Assembly: GCF_001258055.1 (NCBI RefSeq)
Contig: NZ_CVRM01000036.1
Location: 1 to 64,000, forward strand
Direction of reading: 5' to 3'
DNA length: 64,000 nt
Origin: Phaeobacter italicus
Lineage (GTDB): Bacteria; Pseudomonadota; Alphaproteobacteria; Rhodobacterales; Rhodobacteraceae
Both the position numbers and the translations under genes were made by a program. The number at the start of each line of letters is the position of its first letter. Within the stretch, counting starts at the first letter, position 1. Positions 51,478 through 59,711 of this stretch are shown here, in pieces. Under the pieces are notes generated by a model that did not search any database, had not been told where the DNA came from, and saw nothing but the letters and a program-made list of their open reading frames with translations.

Positions 51478-52490
51478 CCCATTGGTTGCCCATAGCTGAT
51501 CCAAGCGACATTTCGGCGTGCCGACGGTTGGCACGACAACTCGCCTATTCGGCGGGGTTTTCACGCGACCGAACCGAAGAAATTGTCATCGTCGTCAGTG
51601 AGGCGGCTACAAATGCGCTGCGGTATGCCCGTCGGGGCAGGTGTCTGCTGCAGATCATGCCGGGGCTGCGCGGGCCGCGGCTGGCCATGATTGTGCATGA
51701 TCAGGGGCCGGGCATCGTTTCGATCGAACGGATGATGGAAGACGGCGCAAGCAGCGTGGCGTCTGCCGGGCTTGGGCTTGGGGCGATGCGACGCCTGGCT
51801 GACCGGTTTGATATCTTTTCGGACCTTGATGAAGGCACCACGGTCGCCTGTGAATTCGTAACCAGCAGGTTGGCAGCCGGAGACAAGGTTGAAATCGCGG
51901 GTCTTCTCGTCACGCATCCAAACGAACAGCGCTGCGGGGACGGATGGGGTCTTGCGCCAGCGCGGGGCGGGCAGGATCTGTCCGGGCCGAGTGATGTGAT
52001 CCTGTGTGATGGCCTGGGACATGGCGCCAAGGCAGCCGATGCGACGACCGAGCTGCTGAAGAGCTTCTTTCGGGGCAGAGGGAGGGATGTTGTCCAGACC
52101 CTCACTGACGCCTCATCCGATATTGCGGGGACACGTGGCGCGGTCGCGGCCTGCCTGTCACTTGATGGCGCGGGACGTTCTGTCAACTTTGCGTCGGTTG
52201 GCAACATCTCGACGTTGCGAGCCCGCATTCAGGACACCAAACGGTTTGCCACCCGTGACGGGCGCCTGGGTGGCCTGGACGCAAAACCCTTCCATGAACA
52301 GGTTGCGCTGGAGCCAGGAGATATCGTCATCATGCATACGGACGGCATTCGCACCCTTCGGGATCTGCAGGCCAAGCCCGCGTTGCTCATGCGCTCTGCC
52401 CTGTTGATTGCCGGCAAGCTGATGGCGGAAAATTTCAGAGGTCGCGATGACGCCGGGATCGTTGTCTGCCGCATAGCCAGAGAGAACTGA
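51474..52490 (+). CDS. GHKL ATPase fused to SpoIIE/RsbX-like PP2C phosphatase
   Basis: Two domains occur in 338 residues. Residues 1-130 are an RsbT/RsbW-like ATPase domain: VVSEAATNALRYARRG, DQGPGI and SAGLGLGAMRRLAD. Residues 140-338 are a PP2C-type phosphatase of the RsbX/SpoIIE class, with metal-binding GDGWGL (Asp156), VILCDGLGHGAKAADATTELL (Asp179), HTDGIRT and GRDDAGIVV. RsbX resets the stressosome by removing phosphate from RsbS and RsbR. Fusion to a second kinase-like domain gives one protein two opposite potential activities. It is coupled to the rsbT-like gene by an ATGA overlap. Confidence 0.86.
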   Translation: MTHWLPIADPSDISACRRLARQLAYSAGFSRDRTEEIVIVVSEAATNALRYARRGRCLLQIMPGLRGPRLAMIVHDQGPGIVSIERMMEDGASSVASAGLGLGAMRRLADRFDIFSDLDEGTTVACEFVTSRLAAGDKVEIAGLLVTHPNEQRCGDGWGLAPARGGQDLSGPSDVILCDGLGHGAKAADATTELLKSFFRGRGRDVVQTLTDASSDIAGTRGAVAACLSLDGAGRSVNFASVGNISTLRARIQDTKRFATRDGRLGGLDAKPFHEQVALEPGDIVIMHTDGIRTLRDLQAKPALLMRSALLIAGKLMAENFRGRDDAGIVVCRIAREN

Positions 52491-52494
52491 GCCC

Positions 52495-53628
52495 ATGTCG
52501 ATCCATCTGATCACGATCAAGGCGGAAACCGAAAAAGACATTCAACGTCTGCGCTTTACAGCGATGGCCGTCACCAAAGCTTTGGACCTTGGAACGTTTG
52601 CACAGACACGGGCTGTCACAGCTTTGCTTGAAGCAGCACGCAATGCACAGCAACACGCAGAAAATGGCCGCGTCCGTCTTAGCCTGACACAGGAGAGTGG
52701 GCGGGTTGCACTGCGTGCGATCGTGACAGACCAGGGCAGCGGGATCGAGAGCGGAGCCGCACCATCGCCCACAGATCGGCTCGTTGTGCCGGGTCTTGGC
52801 CTTGGGCTCAAGGGCTTGGGGCGACTGGCCGACCAGCACGTCATCAACACAGGGTCTGAAGGGACCGAGGTGGACATGTTGTTCATGAGCCACACGCGGG
52901 CAGATGAGCTGGCCGAAGTTGCGGCGCGCGTTACAGATGCCATCGCGAGCATCCGCAAAAGCGATCCCCTTGCTGAGCTGGAAGAACAAAACCGCGTTCT
53001 GATCGAGGCGCTGAACGAGCGTGATTTGATGATGCGGGAGGTCCATCACCGCACCGGGAACAACCTTGCCCTGATTGGTGCCCTGATCCGGATGAGCCGA
53101 AAGGATGCTGAGCTCGAAGAAACCAAATCAGTTCTGGGAGATCTGCAACAGCGGGTGCAGTCGATCATCAAGGCCCACGAACAGCTGCAGAAATCTGCCC
53201 GTGTGGATCGGCTGCAGGCGCGACCATTTCTGGAAGATATCGCGCGCAACGCAGAGGCTGCATTTAGTTCGAATGCGCTCAAGGTGGATGTTTGCGTGGA
53301 AGGGGAGGACCCAGAAATCTCCGCGTCCATGGCGATCGATTTGGGGCTGCTGGTTGGCGAATTGCTGACCAACGCCTTCAAACACGCATTTGTCGGGCGC
53401 TCTGAAGGGGTGGTCAGGGTACATATCCAAGAGGAGGCGGATGAAATTCGCCTGACCGTCAAGGACAATGGCCGCGGGCTGCGTCAGGAAGACGAGCGGC
53501 CAGAACGGTCTGGCTCGCTCGGCTGGCGCATGATCCGCAGCACGGTCGGGAAATACGCAGGCACGCTGGAGGTGGATGGATCAGATGGGCTCAGCGTTGC
53601 CTTTCGGCTTCCCCTTGCGGACAGTTGA
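52495..53628 (+). CDS. Histidine kinase with N-terminal GHKL domain and HisKA_2-type core
   Basis: The 377-residue protein has no membrane helix. Residues 1-130 form an RsbW/T-like ATPase domain (LLEAARNAQQHAENG, DQGSGIE, GLGLGLKGLGRLAD). After a coiled linker, the HisKA_2/HWE-like dimerisation motif appears as LMMREVHHRTGNNLALIGALI (His184/His185), then the catalytic ATPase domain with LVGELLTNAFKHAF, DNGRGLR and SGSLGWRMIRSTVGKYAGTLEV. HisKA_2 kinases feed the PhyR/EcfG general stress pathway in alphaproteobacteria, so this may be how the stressosome signals without a SigB. It starts four bases after the phosphatase stop. Confidence 0.87.
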   Translation: MSIHLITIKAETEKDIQRLRFTAMAVTKALDLGTFAQTRAVTALLEAARNAQQHAENGRVRLSLTQESGRVALRAIVTDQGSGIESGAAPSPTDRLVVPGLGLGLKGLGRLADQHVINTGSEGTEVDMLFMSHTRADELAEVAARVTDAIASIRKSDPLAELEEQNRVLIEALNERDLMMREVHHRTGNNLALIGALIRMSRKDAELEETKSVLGDLQQRVQSIIKAHEQLQKSARVDRLQARPFLEDIARNAEAAFSSNALKVDVCVEGEDPEISASMAIDLGLLVGELLTNAFKHAFVGRSEGVVRVHIQEEADEIRLTVKDNGRGLRQEDERPERSGSLGWRMIRSTVGKYAGTLEVDGSDGLSVAFRLPLADS

Positions 53629-53637
53629 CCCGCCGTG

Positions 53638-54765
53638 TCAGTCGGCTTTGGCCAGCGCACACCAATAAGCCACCCCCGGCGCAATGGCATCGTCGTTGAA
53701 GTCATAGCCCGGATTGTGCAGCGGCATGGCATTTGCACCCTCGGTTCCGTTCCCCATCAGGATAAAGGCGCCAGGGCGATGCTGCAGGAATGCTGCAAAA
53801 TCCTCGGAAAACCCGACGCGACCGTAGGCGTCGTCCACCTGACCGACCAAGCCAGCCGCCTTGATCGCGGACTGGGTCGCGTCTGGATCGTTCACCAGAG
53901 GTTCAAACGAGGTTGAATACTCAACGCGACCGCTTGCGCCCTGCGCCGCACAAACCCCATCCACGATTGCGCGCATGCGCTCTTCGATCCGGGCAGAAAC
54001 ATGGGCATCAAACCCCCGACAATCACCGGTGATCTGCACATTGCTGGCAAGGATGTTTCGCGCACCGTCAGTCTGGAAGTCAGTCACCGACACAACACAG
54101 TGGTCTCGTGGTGCGACCGCGCGTGATACGATGGTCTGCAGCTGGGTGACAACTGCGGCGCCGGTCACGATGGGATCCACGCCGCGTTCGGGCATGGAGG
54201 CATGGCCGCCCTTCCCAGAAATCCTGATGTCAAAGTTGTCCTCAAAGGCACAGAAGGGCCCGGACTGCGTTGCAAACTGCCCAACCGCCATTCCGGGCAT
54301 ATTGTGGAGGCCAAAAACCCTGTTGATCTGAAAGCGGCTGAACAGGCCGTCGTCGATCATCGCCTTTGCGCCGGTACCGTTTTCTTCGTCCGGCTGAAAG
54401 ATGAAATGGACCGTCTTGTCAAAGCCGGGATCCGCCGCCAGAGCCAAAGCTGCCCCAACCAGCATGGTGCTGTGTCCGTCATGGCCACACCCATGGAAAA
54501 CGCCCGCATTGGTCGAGCGGTACGGCAGGTTGGTTGCTTCCTCAATTGGGAGGGCGTCCATATCTGCGCGCAAGGCAATGCCTTCGCTTGAGGGCCCGCG
54601 CTGGAGCGTTGCGACAATTCCGCTGGTGCCAATGTTGCGGGTGACGGACAATCCCGCTGCCTCAAGCACCGCTGCGATCCTGTCTGCGGTTCGATGCAGG
54701 TCAAACCCTGTTTCGGGATGCACGTGCAAGTCGCGGCGAAACGCGACAAGATCGAGATCAGTCAT
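53638..54765 (-). CDS. M20 family amidohydrolase (hippurate hydrolase/YgeY-like)
   Basis: This is a metal-dependent amidohydrolase or peptidase of 375 residues. Typical features are FRRDLHVHPETGFDLHRTADRI, ALRADMDALPIEEATNLPYRS, GVFHGCGHDGHSTMLVGAAL (metal ligands), FQPDEENGTGAKAMIDDGLF and GKGGHASMPERGVDPIVTGA. It probably releases an amino acid from an N-acyl or small peptide substrate. It overlaps the 3' end of the diaminopropionate ammonia-lyase-like gene by eight bases; E. coli also pairs such a lyase (YgeX) with an M20 enzyme (YgeY). Confidence 0.88.
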   Translation of the reverse strand: MTDLDLVAFRRDLHVHPETGFDLHRTADRIAAVLEAAGLSVTRNIGTSGIVATLQRGPSSEGIALRADMDALPIEEATNLPYRSTNAGVFHGCGHDGHSTMLVGAALALAADPGFDKTVHFIFQPDEENGTGAKAMIDDGLFSRFQINRVFGLHNMPGMAVGQFATQSGPFCAFEDNFDIRISGKGGHASMPERGVDPIVTGAAVVTQLQTIVSRAVAPRDHCVVSVTDFQTDGARNILASNVQITGDCRGFDAHVSARIEERMRAIVDGVCAAQGASGRVEYSTSFEPLVNDPDATQSAIKAAGLVGQVDDAYGRVGFSEDFAAFLQHRPGAFILMGNGTEGANAMPLHNPGYDFNDDAIAPGVAYWCALAKAD

Positions 54766-55783
54766 CTTGCACAGCCCCTTCGGACAAGATCACCAAGGGG
54801 CGGGCGTCTGCGGGCAATTTATGCATCTGTTCCTGCAACAAGGCTGTAAGCCCGGCAGCGCCAGAGGGAGTGCTGCCAATACCAAGGTCATGCGCCTTGG
54901 CGACACCTGCAAGGGCGTCGGTATCCGAGATAGCGATGTAGCGGTCAGCCGCTTTTGACAGGATTTCGAACGCCAGCATGGACGGCGTTTTGCAGTCCAG
55001 ACGCCCCATGTTGGAGACAGGCCCCGCAACCGTCACCATTTCACCTGCCTTCGCACTTTCGCTCAGGCAGGGGGCCGCATCGGGTTCAACCACGATGATT
55101 TCCGGCTGAACCTCCCAGTTTTTCCGGATCATGTAGGCGATTGCACCGGCAAGGCCACCGACACCGGCCTGCAGGTATACATGGGTCGGCCAGCTGCCCG
55201 CCGCGGCAAAGCTGTCGCGCATTTCTTCTGCGATTGTCGTGTAACCTTCCATCACCAGGCGGGGTGGCTCCGTGTAGCCGGGCCATGATCCGTCAGCGAG
55301 GTGGATGGCGCCGCTGTCTTCGGCGTCCTTGATCGCGGCTGCGATGCTGTCCTCATACGTGGCGCCAGAGCGCACGACTTCGGCCCCTTTTGCACGCAGG
55401 CGGGACACGAAATCTTCGGGAACGGTGTCGGCCAGGTGAATGCGGCAGCCTGCGCCAAACAGCATTGCGCCGGCGGCGACCGCCATGCCGTGATTGCCCG
55501 CACTTGCGCAGACAAAGTTTACACCCGCCGCTTTGTCACGTGCTTCGGGGCTGGTGAGATCCTGGATAGATGTCCCGCATTCGCGCACCAGGAGTTCGGC
55601 GACGGCGTAGACGCCGCCCATTGCCTTAAACGCGCCAAGTCCCATGCGTTGGGTTTCGTCCTTAACCCAAACGTCATGCGTTCCAACCTTATGAACGGAG
55701 AGCGGAGAGGGCTGATAGGCCGGGCAGGACTGCAGCATTGCGAGCGGTTTGGCGGGGTCGAGGGTGACGTTGATCTGTTCCAT
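54758..55783 (-). CDS. PLP lyase, diaminopropionate ammonia-lyase-like
   Basis: This is a fold-type II PLP enzyme of 341 residues in the threonine dehydratase superfamily. The Schiff-base lysine is in WVKDETQRMGLGAFKAMGGVYAV; FVCASAGNHGMAVAAGAMLFG binds the substrate carboxylate, and QAGVGGLAGAIAYMI binds the PLP phosphate. DETQRMGLGAFK and GVNFVCASAGNHG fit the YgeX (2,3-diaminopropionate to pyruvate and ammonia) group, although the protein is shorter than usual for that enzyme. The ATG at 55783 was chosen; a GTG two codons earlier is possible. The gene is divergent from an Lrp regulator. Confidence 0.78.
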   Translation of the reverse strand: MEQINVTLDPAKPLAMLQSCPAYQPSPLSVHKVGTHDVWVKDETQRMGLGAFKAMGGVYAVAELLVRECGTSIQDLTSPEARDKAAGVNFVCASAGNHGMAVAAGAMLFGAGCRIHLADTVPEDFVSRLRAKGAEVVRSGATYEDSIAAAIKDAEDSGAIHLADGSWPGYTEPPRLVMEGYTTIAEEMRDSFAAAGSWPTHVYLQAGVGGLAGAIAYMIRKNWEVQPEIIVVEPDAAPCLSESAKAGEMVTVAGPVSNMGRLDCKTPSMLAFEILSKAADRYIAISDTDALAGVAKAHDLGIGSTPSGAAGLTALLQEQMHKLPADARPLVILSEGAVQDD

Positions 55784-55867
55784 GACCACATTTTATCCAA
55801 GCGACTTGCGCGATGATGTGCAATTATTGCCTTGAAATGAGAAAAACTTGCAAATTTCGGGTGAGAT

Positions 55868-56341
55868 GTGAGCGAGAAACTTGATACATCAGATGTGACG
55901 ATCCTGCGGCTTTTGCAGCGGGATGCCAGAATTGGTCTTGAGGCATTGGCGGAAGAAGCGGGACTATCTGTTGCGTCTGTTCAGCGCAGGGTCAAATCCC
56001 TGCGGGCACGAAAGGTCATTACCGGTGATGTTGCGTTGGTCGATCCGGCGAAGGTGGGAATGCCCATGACCTTTGTCGTGATGGTCGAGTTGGAACGCGA
56101 ACGACTGGATCAGATCGATGCCTTCACCCGCCGCGCGGAGGCAGAGCCGATGGTGCAACAGTGCTATTATCTTACTGGTGAGGCAGATTTCTGTCTGATC
56201 TGCACGGCGTCGGATATGGCCGCGTTTGAAGAACTGACCAAGCGCCTGTTTTTTGAGGATTCAAATGTGCGCAGGTTCAGAACGTCGGTTGTTATGGGGC
56301 GCAAGAAAATCGGGTTGGAGGTGCCGATCGAAAAGAGCTGA
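55868..56341 (+). CDS. Lrp/AsnC family transcriptional regulator
   Basis: The 157-residue regulator has an N-terminal helix-turn-helix (LDTSDVTILRLLQRDARIGLEALAEEAGLSVASVQRRVKSLRARKVI) and a C-terminal RAM ligand-binding domain with CYYLTGEADFCLICTASDMAAFEEL and FRTSVVMGRKK. The start is GTG. Lrp proteins sense amino acids, and the divergent position suggests control of the lyase/M20 operon across the 84-bp gap, which contains AT-rich sequence. Confidence 0.9.
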   Translation: MSEKLDTSDVTILRLLQRDARIGLEALAEEAGLSVASVQRRVKSLRARKVITGDVALVDPAKVGMPMTFVVMVELERERLDQIDAFTRRAEAEPMVQQCYYLTGEADFCLICTASDMAAFEELTKRLFFEDSNVRRFRTSVVMGRKKIGLEVPIEKS

Positions 56342-56434
56342 TTTTGCAGCAATTCTCCCCGCGACGCGTGTCGCGCCTGTGGTTAGGCTGGCAGGGCAGG
56401 GGACATTGTGCCGGTTGGGGAAAGAGGAATGATT

Positions 56435-57676
56435 ATGCTCACGCGTTTGGTTTGTGTTCTGATGGTCTGCGCGGCACTCGTCAGCCCGGCTCTGGCCCAA
56501 AACCGCGCAAAGATCGAGCGCGATTTTCAGACCTGGCTTTTACAAGAGATTTGGCCCGCCGCACGCAAGGCAGGTGTGTCCCGGTCCACCTTTGACCGCT
56601 CCTTTCGCGGTGTGAGCCTGAATTGGGATCTGCCCGATCTGGTGCCGCCGGGGTCGAACCGGCAAGCGCCTCGTGCACAACGACAGGCGGAGTTCGGCGC
56701 GCCGGGTCGGTACTTTGGCCGTGGCGCGGTTAACGGAGCAAGCGCCACAGGACGACAGATGGCAAAACGCCATTCCGCTGTCCTCGCCCAGGTGGAAAAG
56801 CGCACAGGTGTTCCCGGACGGATTATCCTTGCGATTTGGGGCCGAGAGAGCGCCTACGGGAAAGCGGCCATTCCGCATAATGCGTTTCAGGTTCTTGGAA
56901 CCAAGGCGTTCATGAGCAGACGAGCCGCTTTTTTCCGGGCAGAGTTGATTGCGGCCTTGCAGATCGCGCAAACAGGCCAAGCGCCAAACCAGAGTATGAA
57001 GAGCAGTTGGGCTGGGGCCTTGGGTCAGCCGCAATTCATGCCATCGAGTTTCCTGAAATTTGCAGCCGACGGCGACGGTGACGGGCGGGCGGATATATGG
57101 ACCTCTGAGGCGGATACGATTGCATCAATTGGCGCCTATCTTGACCATCATGGCTGGGACCGGCGCAGGGATTGGGGGTTTGAGGTGCGGTTGCCCGCGT
57201 CCGTGTCTTGCACGTTGGAAGGGCCGGATCAGGGGCGTCGTATCCGTGACTGGGAAAAACTGGGGATCACCCGCGTATCTGGCCGCCCCTTTCCAAACCA
57301 CGAACGGCGCGGCGAGGCCTATTTGATGCTGCCTGCAGGGCGCAATGGACCTGCATTTTTGGTGACGCCGAACTTTTACGTTCTAAAGGACTACAACAAG
57401 AGCGATCTCTACGCGCTGTTTGTTGGCCATGTCGGCGATCGCATTCAGTTTGGTGTTGGCGATTTCGTCGCCCCTTGGGGGCGCGTCAACAAAATGCTGA
57501 GATCTGAGGTCGCGGCGCTGCAGCGCGGGTTGGAGGCCCTGGGCCATGATGTTGGCGGTGCAGACGGGCTTGCAGGTTTCAAAACCCGCCGCTCCATCGG
57601 GAGATGGCAGGAAAGGCAAGGTGCGGCAGCGACCTGTTTCCCCGACAAACAGATAATGGCAAAGCTAGCCCGTTGA
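56435..57676 (+). CDS. Lytic murein transglycosylase, MltB-like, secreted
   Basis: This is a second MltB-type transglycosylase. A cleavable signal peptide (about 1-22, ending ALA-QN) lacks a lipobox, unlike the 48.4-kb protein. The catalytic glutamate is in ILAIWGRESAYGKAAIPHN; SSWAGALGQPQFMPSSFLKFAADGDGDGRADIW and DYNKSDLYALFVGHVGDRI are family motifs, and a C-terminal peptidoglycan-binding-like domain starts near residue 350 (LQRGLEALGHDVGGADGLAG). The ATG at 56435 has AGAGG seven bases upstream; the ATG two codons earlier sits too close to that site. Confidence 0.9.
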   Translation: MLTRLVCVLMVCAALVSPALAQNRAKIERDFQTWLLQEIWPAARKAGVSRSTFDRSFRGVSLNWDLPDLVPPGSNRQAPRAQRQAEFGAPGRYFGRGAVNGASATGRQMAKRHSAVLAQVEKRTGVPGRIILAIWGRESAYGKAAIPHNAFQVLGTKAFMSRRAAFFRAELIAALQIAQTGQAPNQSMKSSWAGALGQPQFMPSSFLKFAADGDGDGRADIWTSEADTIASIGAYLDHHGWDRRRDWGFEVRLPASVSCTLEGPDQGRRIRDWEKLGITRVSGRPFPNHERRGEAYLMLPAGRNGPAFLVTPNFYVLKDYNKSDLYALFVGHVGDRIQFGVGDFVAPWGRVNKMLRSEVAALQRGLEALGHDVGGADGLAGFKTRRSIGRWQERQGAAATCFPDKQIMAKLAR

Positions 57677-57690
57677 AAAATAGATGATTT

Positions 57691-57704
57691 GTCCCCGTGG
57701 GGAC
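57691..57704. promoter_or_regulatory. Distant parS-like site (one mismatch) in a convergent gap
   Basis: GTCCCCGTGGGGAC differs from the parS-like core by one central base. It lies in the 38-bp gap between the transglycosylase and LysR genes, 27 kb from parB. Confidence 0.45.
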
Positions 57705-57714
57705 GGTGTGTCGT

Positions 57715-58629
57715 TCAGGCAATGCTGGCGCTCATCTTGCGCCAGAAATCGTGAAGAGTTGGTTTGGTGTTTTCCGTCTCACGGTACAGGCGCACGGAAA
57801 GAGCTGTGACAAACTCGTCACCGCCGGCCAGAGCCAGACGGCCTTCTGCGAGTTCGGCCTCGCAGAGTTTGCGGGGGAGCCAGCCCAGACCAAAGCCCTC
57901 AAGGATCATCGCCTTGACCGAGTTTGCCAGCGCATTCTGATTTACCACCAACAGGTTGGGCGGGCTGATCTGCTGACGCAACGTGTGGTCAAGAACAGAG
58001 CGCAGCGCAGATGCGCTGCCGTAGGACAGCAGTGGGATTTGGCGTTTGGTGTCCCGGCGCAGATCAAACAGGGGCGCCCCATCAGGGCCGGTCTTTGACA
58101 CTGGCACGAACTGATCCTCTGACAGGGTGAGGAAATCACACTTGCTCACTTCCAGCGGCGAAAGAAAGTCCATCGCGGGATGCCAATAGGTCAGGATAAC
58201 ATCGCAGTAGCGCTGTTGCAGGGCCGAGACGAACTGATCTGCGGCCCAGCTGGTCGAGTTGAGATCAACATCCAGCCCGCCCGCCTCCATCAGCGGCTCG
58301 ATATGATCCCGGAAATGGGTCATGTAGAGCGACTGGCTGGAAGCAAAGCGGATCACGTTCTCGCCGGCCGCATCAATGGTCTGGCACCGTTCAATCGTTT
58401 CCGAATAGGTGCGCAGGATCAATTTGGCCTGAGACAGAAAGACCTCGCCTGCAGGGGTGAGCGAGAGGGGAAAGGTCTGGCGGTTGATCAGCTTGACCCC
58501 CACCTCGTCTTCCAGGGCGCGGATGCGCCTGGAAAACGCGGGTTGGCTGACATTGCGCTCCTCTGCCGCACGAGAAAAATTCTTGTGCGTCGTGAGCGAT
58601 TCAAAGTCTCTGAGCCAGATGATGTCCAA
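57715..58629 (-). CDS. LysR family transcriptional regulator
   Basis: This is a typical 304-residue LysR protein. The N-terminal winged helix-turn-helix is IIWLRDFESLTTHKNFSRAAEERNVSQPAFSRRIRALEDEVGVKLINRQTFPLSLTPAGE. The C-terminal effector domain includes VIRFASSQSLYMTHF, and LVVNQNALANSVKAMILEGFGLGWLPRKL forms the usual distal part. It lies 47 bases downstream of the peptide-importer ATPase gene on the same strand and may be co-transcribed with, and regulate, that operon. Confidence 0.9.
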   Translation of the reverse strand: MDIIWLRDFESLTTHKNFSRAAEERNVSQPAFSRRIRALEDEVGVKLINRQTFPLSLTPAGEVFLSQAKLILRTYSETIERCQTIDAAGENVIRFASSQSLYMTHFRDHIEPLMEAGGLDVDLNSTSWAADQFVSALQQRYCDVILTYWHPAMDFLSPLEVSKCDFLTLSEDQFVPVSKTGPDGAPLFDLRRDTKRQIPLLSYGSASALRSVLDHTLRQQISPPNLLVVNQNALANSVKAMILEGFGLGWLPRKLCEAELAEGRLALAGGDEFVTALSVRLYRETENTKPTLHDFWRKMSASIA

Positions 58630-58676
58630 GATGCCTAGGTCCGTTCAGGGGTCCGGGGTGATGGGGTGGTAAAGGG

Positions 58677-59711
58677 TCAGCCGTCCAGCCGTCCCTCTTC
58701 CACGGCATGACACGCCACCGTGCTGCCGTCGGTCTGCAGCAGGGGGCGAGGCCGCGACTCGCGGCACCTAGCATTGGCAAATGCACAGCGGGTTTGAAAG
58801 GGGCAACCCTGCGGCAGATTGATGGGTGTCGGAATTTCGCCTTGCAGCCGGATATGGCTGGGGCCTTCATCCTTCAGCTTTGGAACCGCCGACAGCAAGG
58901 CCTTGGTATAAGGGTGCTTGGGGTTTTCAAACAGGGTCCGGGTATCCGCCAACTCGCACAAAGTGCCAAGATACAGAACAGCCACGCGGGTGCCGAAATG
59001 CTCGACCACGCTCAGGTCGTGGGTGATGAAGAAATAGGTCAGACCGCGTTCGTCCTTGGCCTCCAGCATCAGGTTCAGCACCTGCGCCTGAATGGAAACA
59101 TCCAAGGCTGAGATCGGTTCGTCCGCGATGATGAACTCCGGGTCCACTGTCAATGCACGGGCGATGGCGATCCGCTGGCGTTGCCCGCCTGAGAATTCAT
59201 GCGGGTAGCGGCTGGACCAGCTGGGATCGACCCCAACGGAGCGCATGACCTCTGCCACCTTGTCGCGCACTTCACCCCGGTTCATTTGCGGATTGTGGTG
59301 GCGCACCGGCTCTTCCAGTGCCTGCTGGATCGTCATCCGGGGATTGAGCGACGCATATGGGTTCTGAAAGATCATCTGCATCTTCTTGCGCAGCGGCATC
59401 ATGGCTGCGCGACTGCGATCGTCAATGCGGTCGCCATCGTAGTGAATTTCACCACCGGTCGGTGACAACAGGCCCGCAACCAGCCGAGCCACAGTGGATT
59501 TTCCGCAGCCGGACTCCCCCACGATGCAGAGCGCTTCGCCACGGTCGACATTGAGCGAAACATTGTTGACGGCATGGACCGATCGCCGCTCGCGGGTCAG
59601 GCGCCCGCCACGTAGTTTCACCGTTTCCAAAAACCCCTTGTCGAGATCAAAACGTTTTTCCAGCCCCTTCAGCTCAAGCAGGGGTTTGGTCTGCTGGGAT
59701 GCGGTGCTCAT
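58677..59711 (-). CDS. Dipeptide/oligopeptide ABC transporter ATP-binding protein (DppF/OppF-like)
   Basis: This ATPase subunit has 344 residues. Walker A GESGCGKST is near residue 67, the Q-loop region is MQMIFQNPYASLNPRMTI, the signature FSGGQRQRIAIARAL, and Walker B FIIADEPISALD. The C-terminal oligopeptide-transporter extension has HPYTKALLSAVP and a cysteine-rich segment (LPQGCPFQTRCAFANARC ... VACH) that in this family can hold an iron-sulfur cluster. The start overlaps the stop of the DppD-like gene. Confidence 0.92.
   Translation of the reverse strand: MSTASQQTKPLLELKGLEKRFDLDKGFLETVKLRGGRLTRERRSVHAVNNVSLNVDRGEALCIVGESGCGKSTVARLVAGLLSPTGGEIHYDGDRIDDRSRAAMMPLRKKMQMIFQNPYASLNPRMTIQQALEEPVRHHNPQMNRGEVRDKVAEVMRSVGVDPSWSSRYPHEFSGGQRQRIAIARALTVDPEFIIADEPISALDVSIQAQVLNLMLEAKDERGLTYFFITHDLSVVEHFGTRVAVLYLGTLCELADTRTLFENPKHPYTKALLSAVPKLKDEGPSHIRLQGEIPTPINLPQGCPFQTRCAFANARCRESRPRPLLQTDGSTVACHAVEEGRLDG

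Noticed and set aside
52120-52136. Half partition sites such as GCGGGGACA in coding regions
   Set aside because: Single halves without the other arm are expected by chance in GC-rich sequence.
49834-53628. Sigma factor or anti-sigma pair for the stressosome
   Set aside because: No gene in the module or beside it has sigma-factor or RsbV/RsbW layout; the ATPase domains belong to the RsbT-like, phosphatase and kinase proteins.
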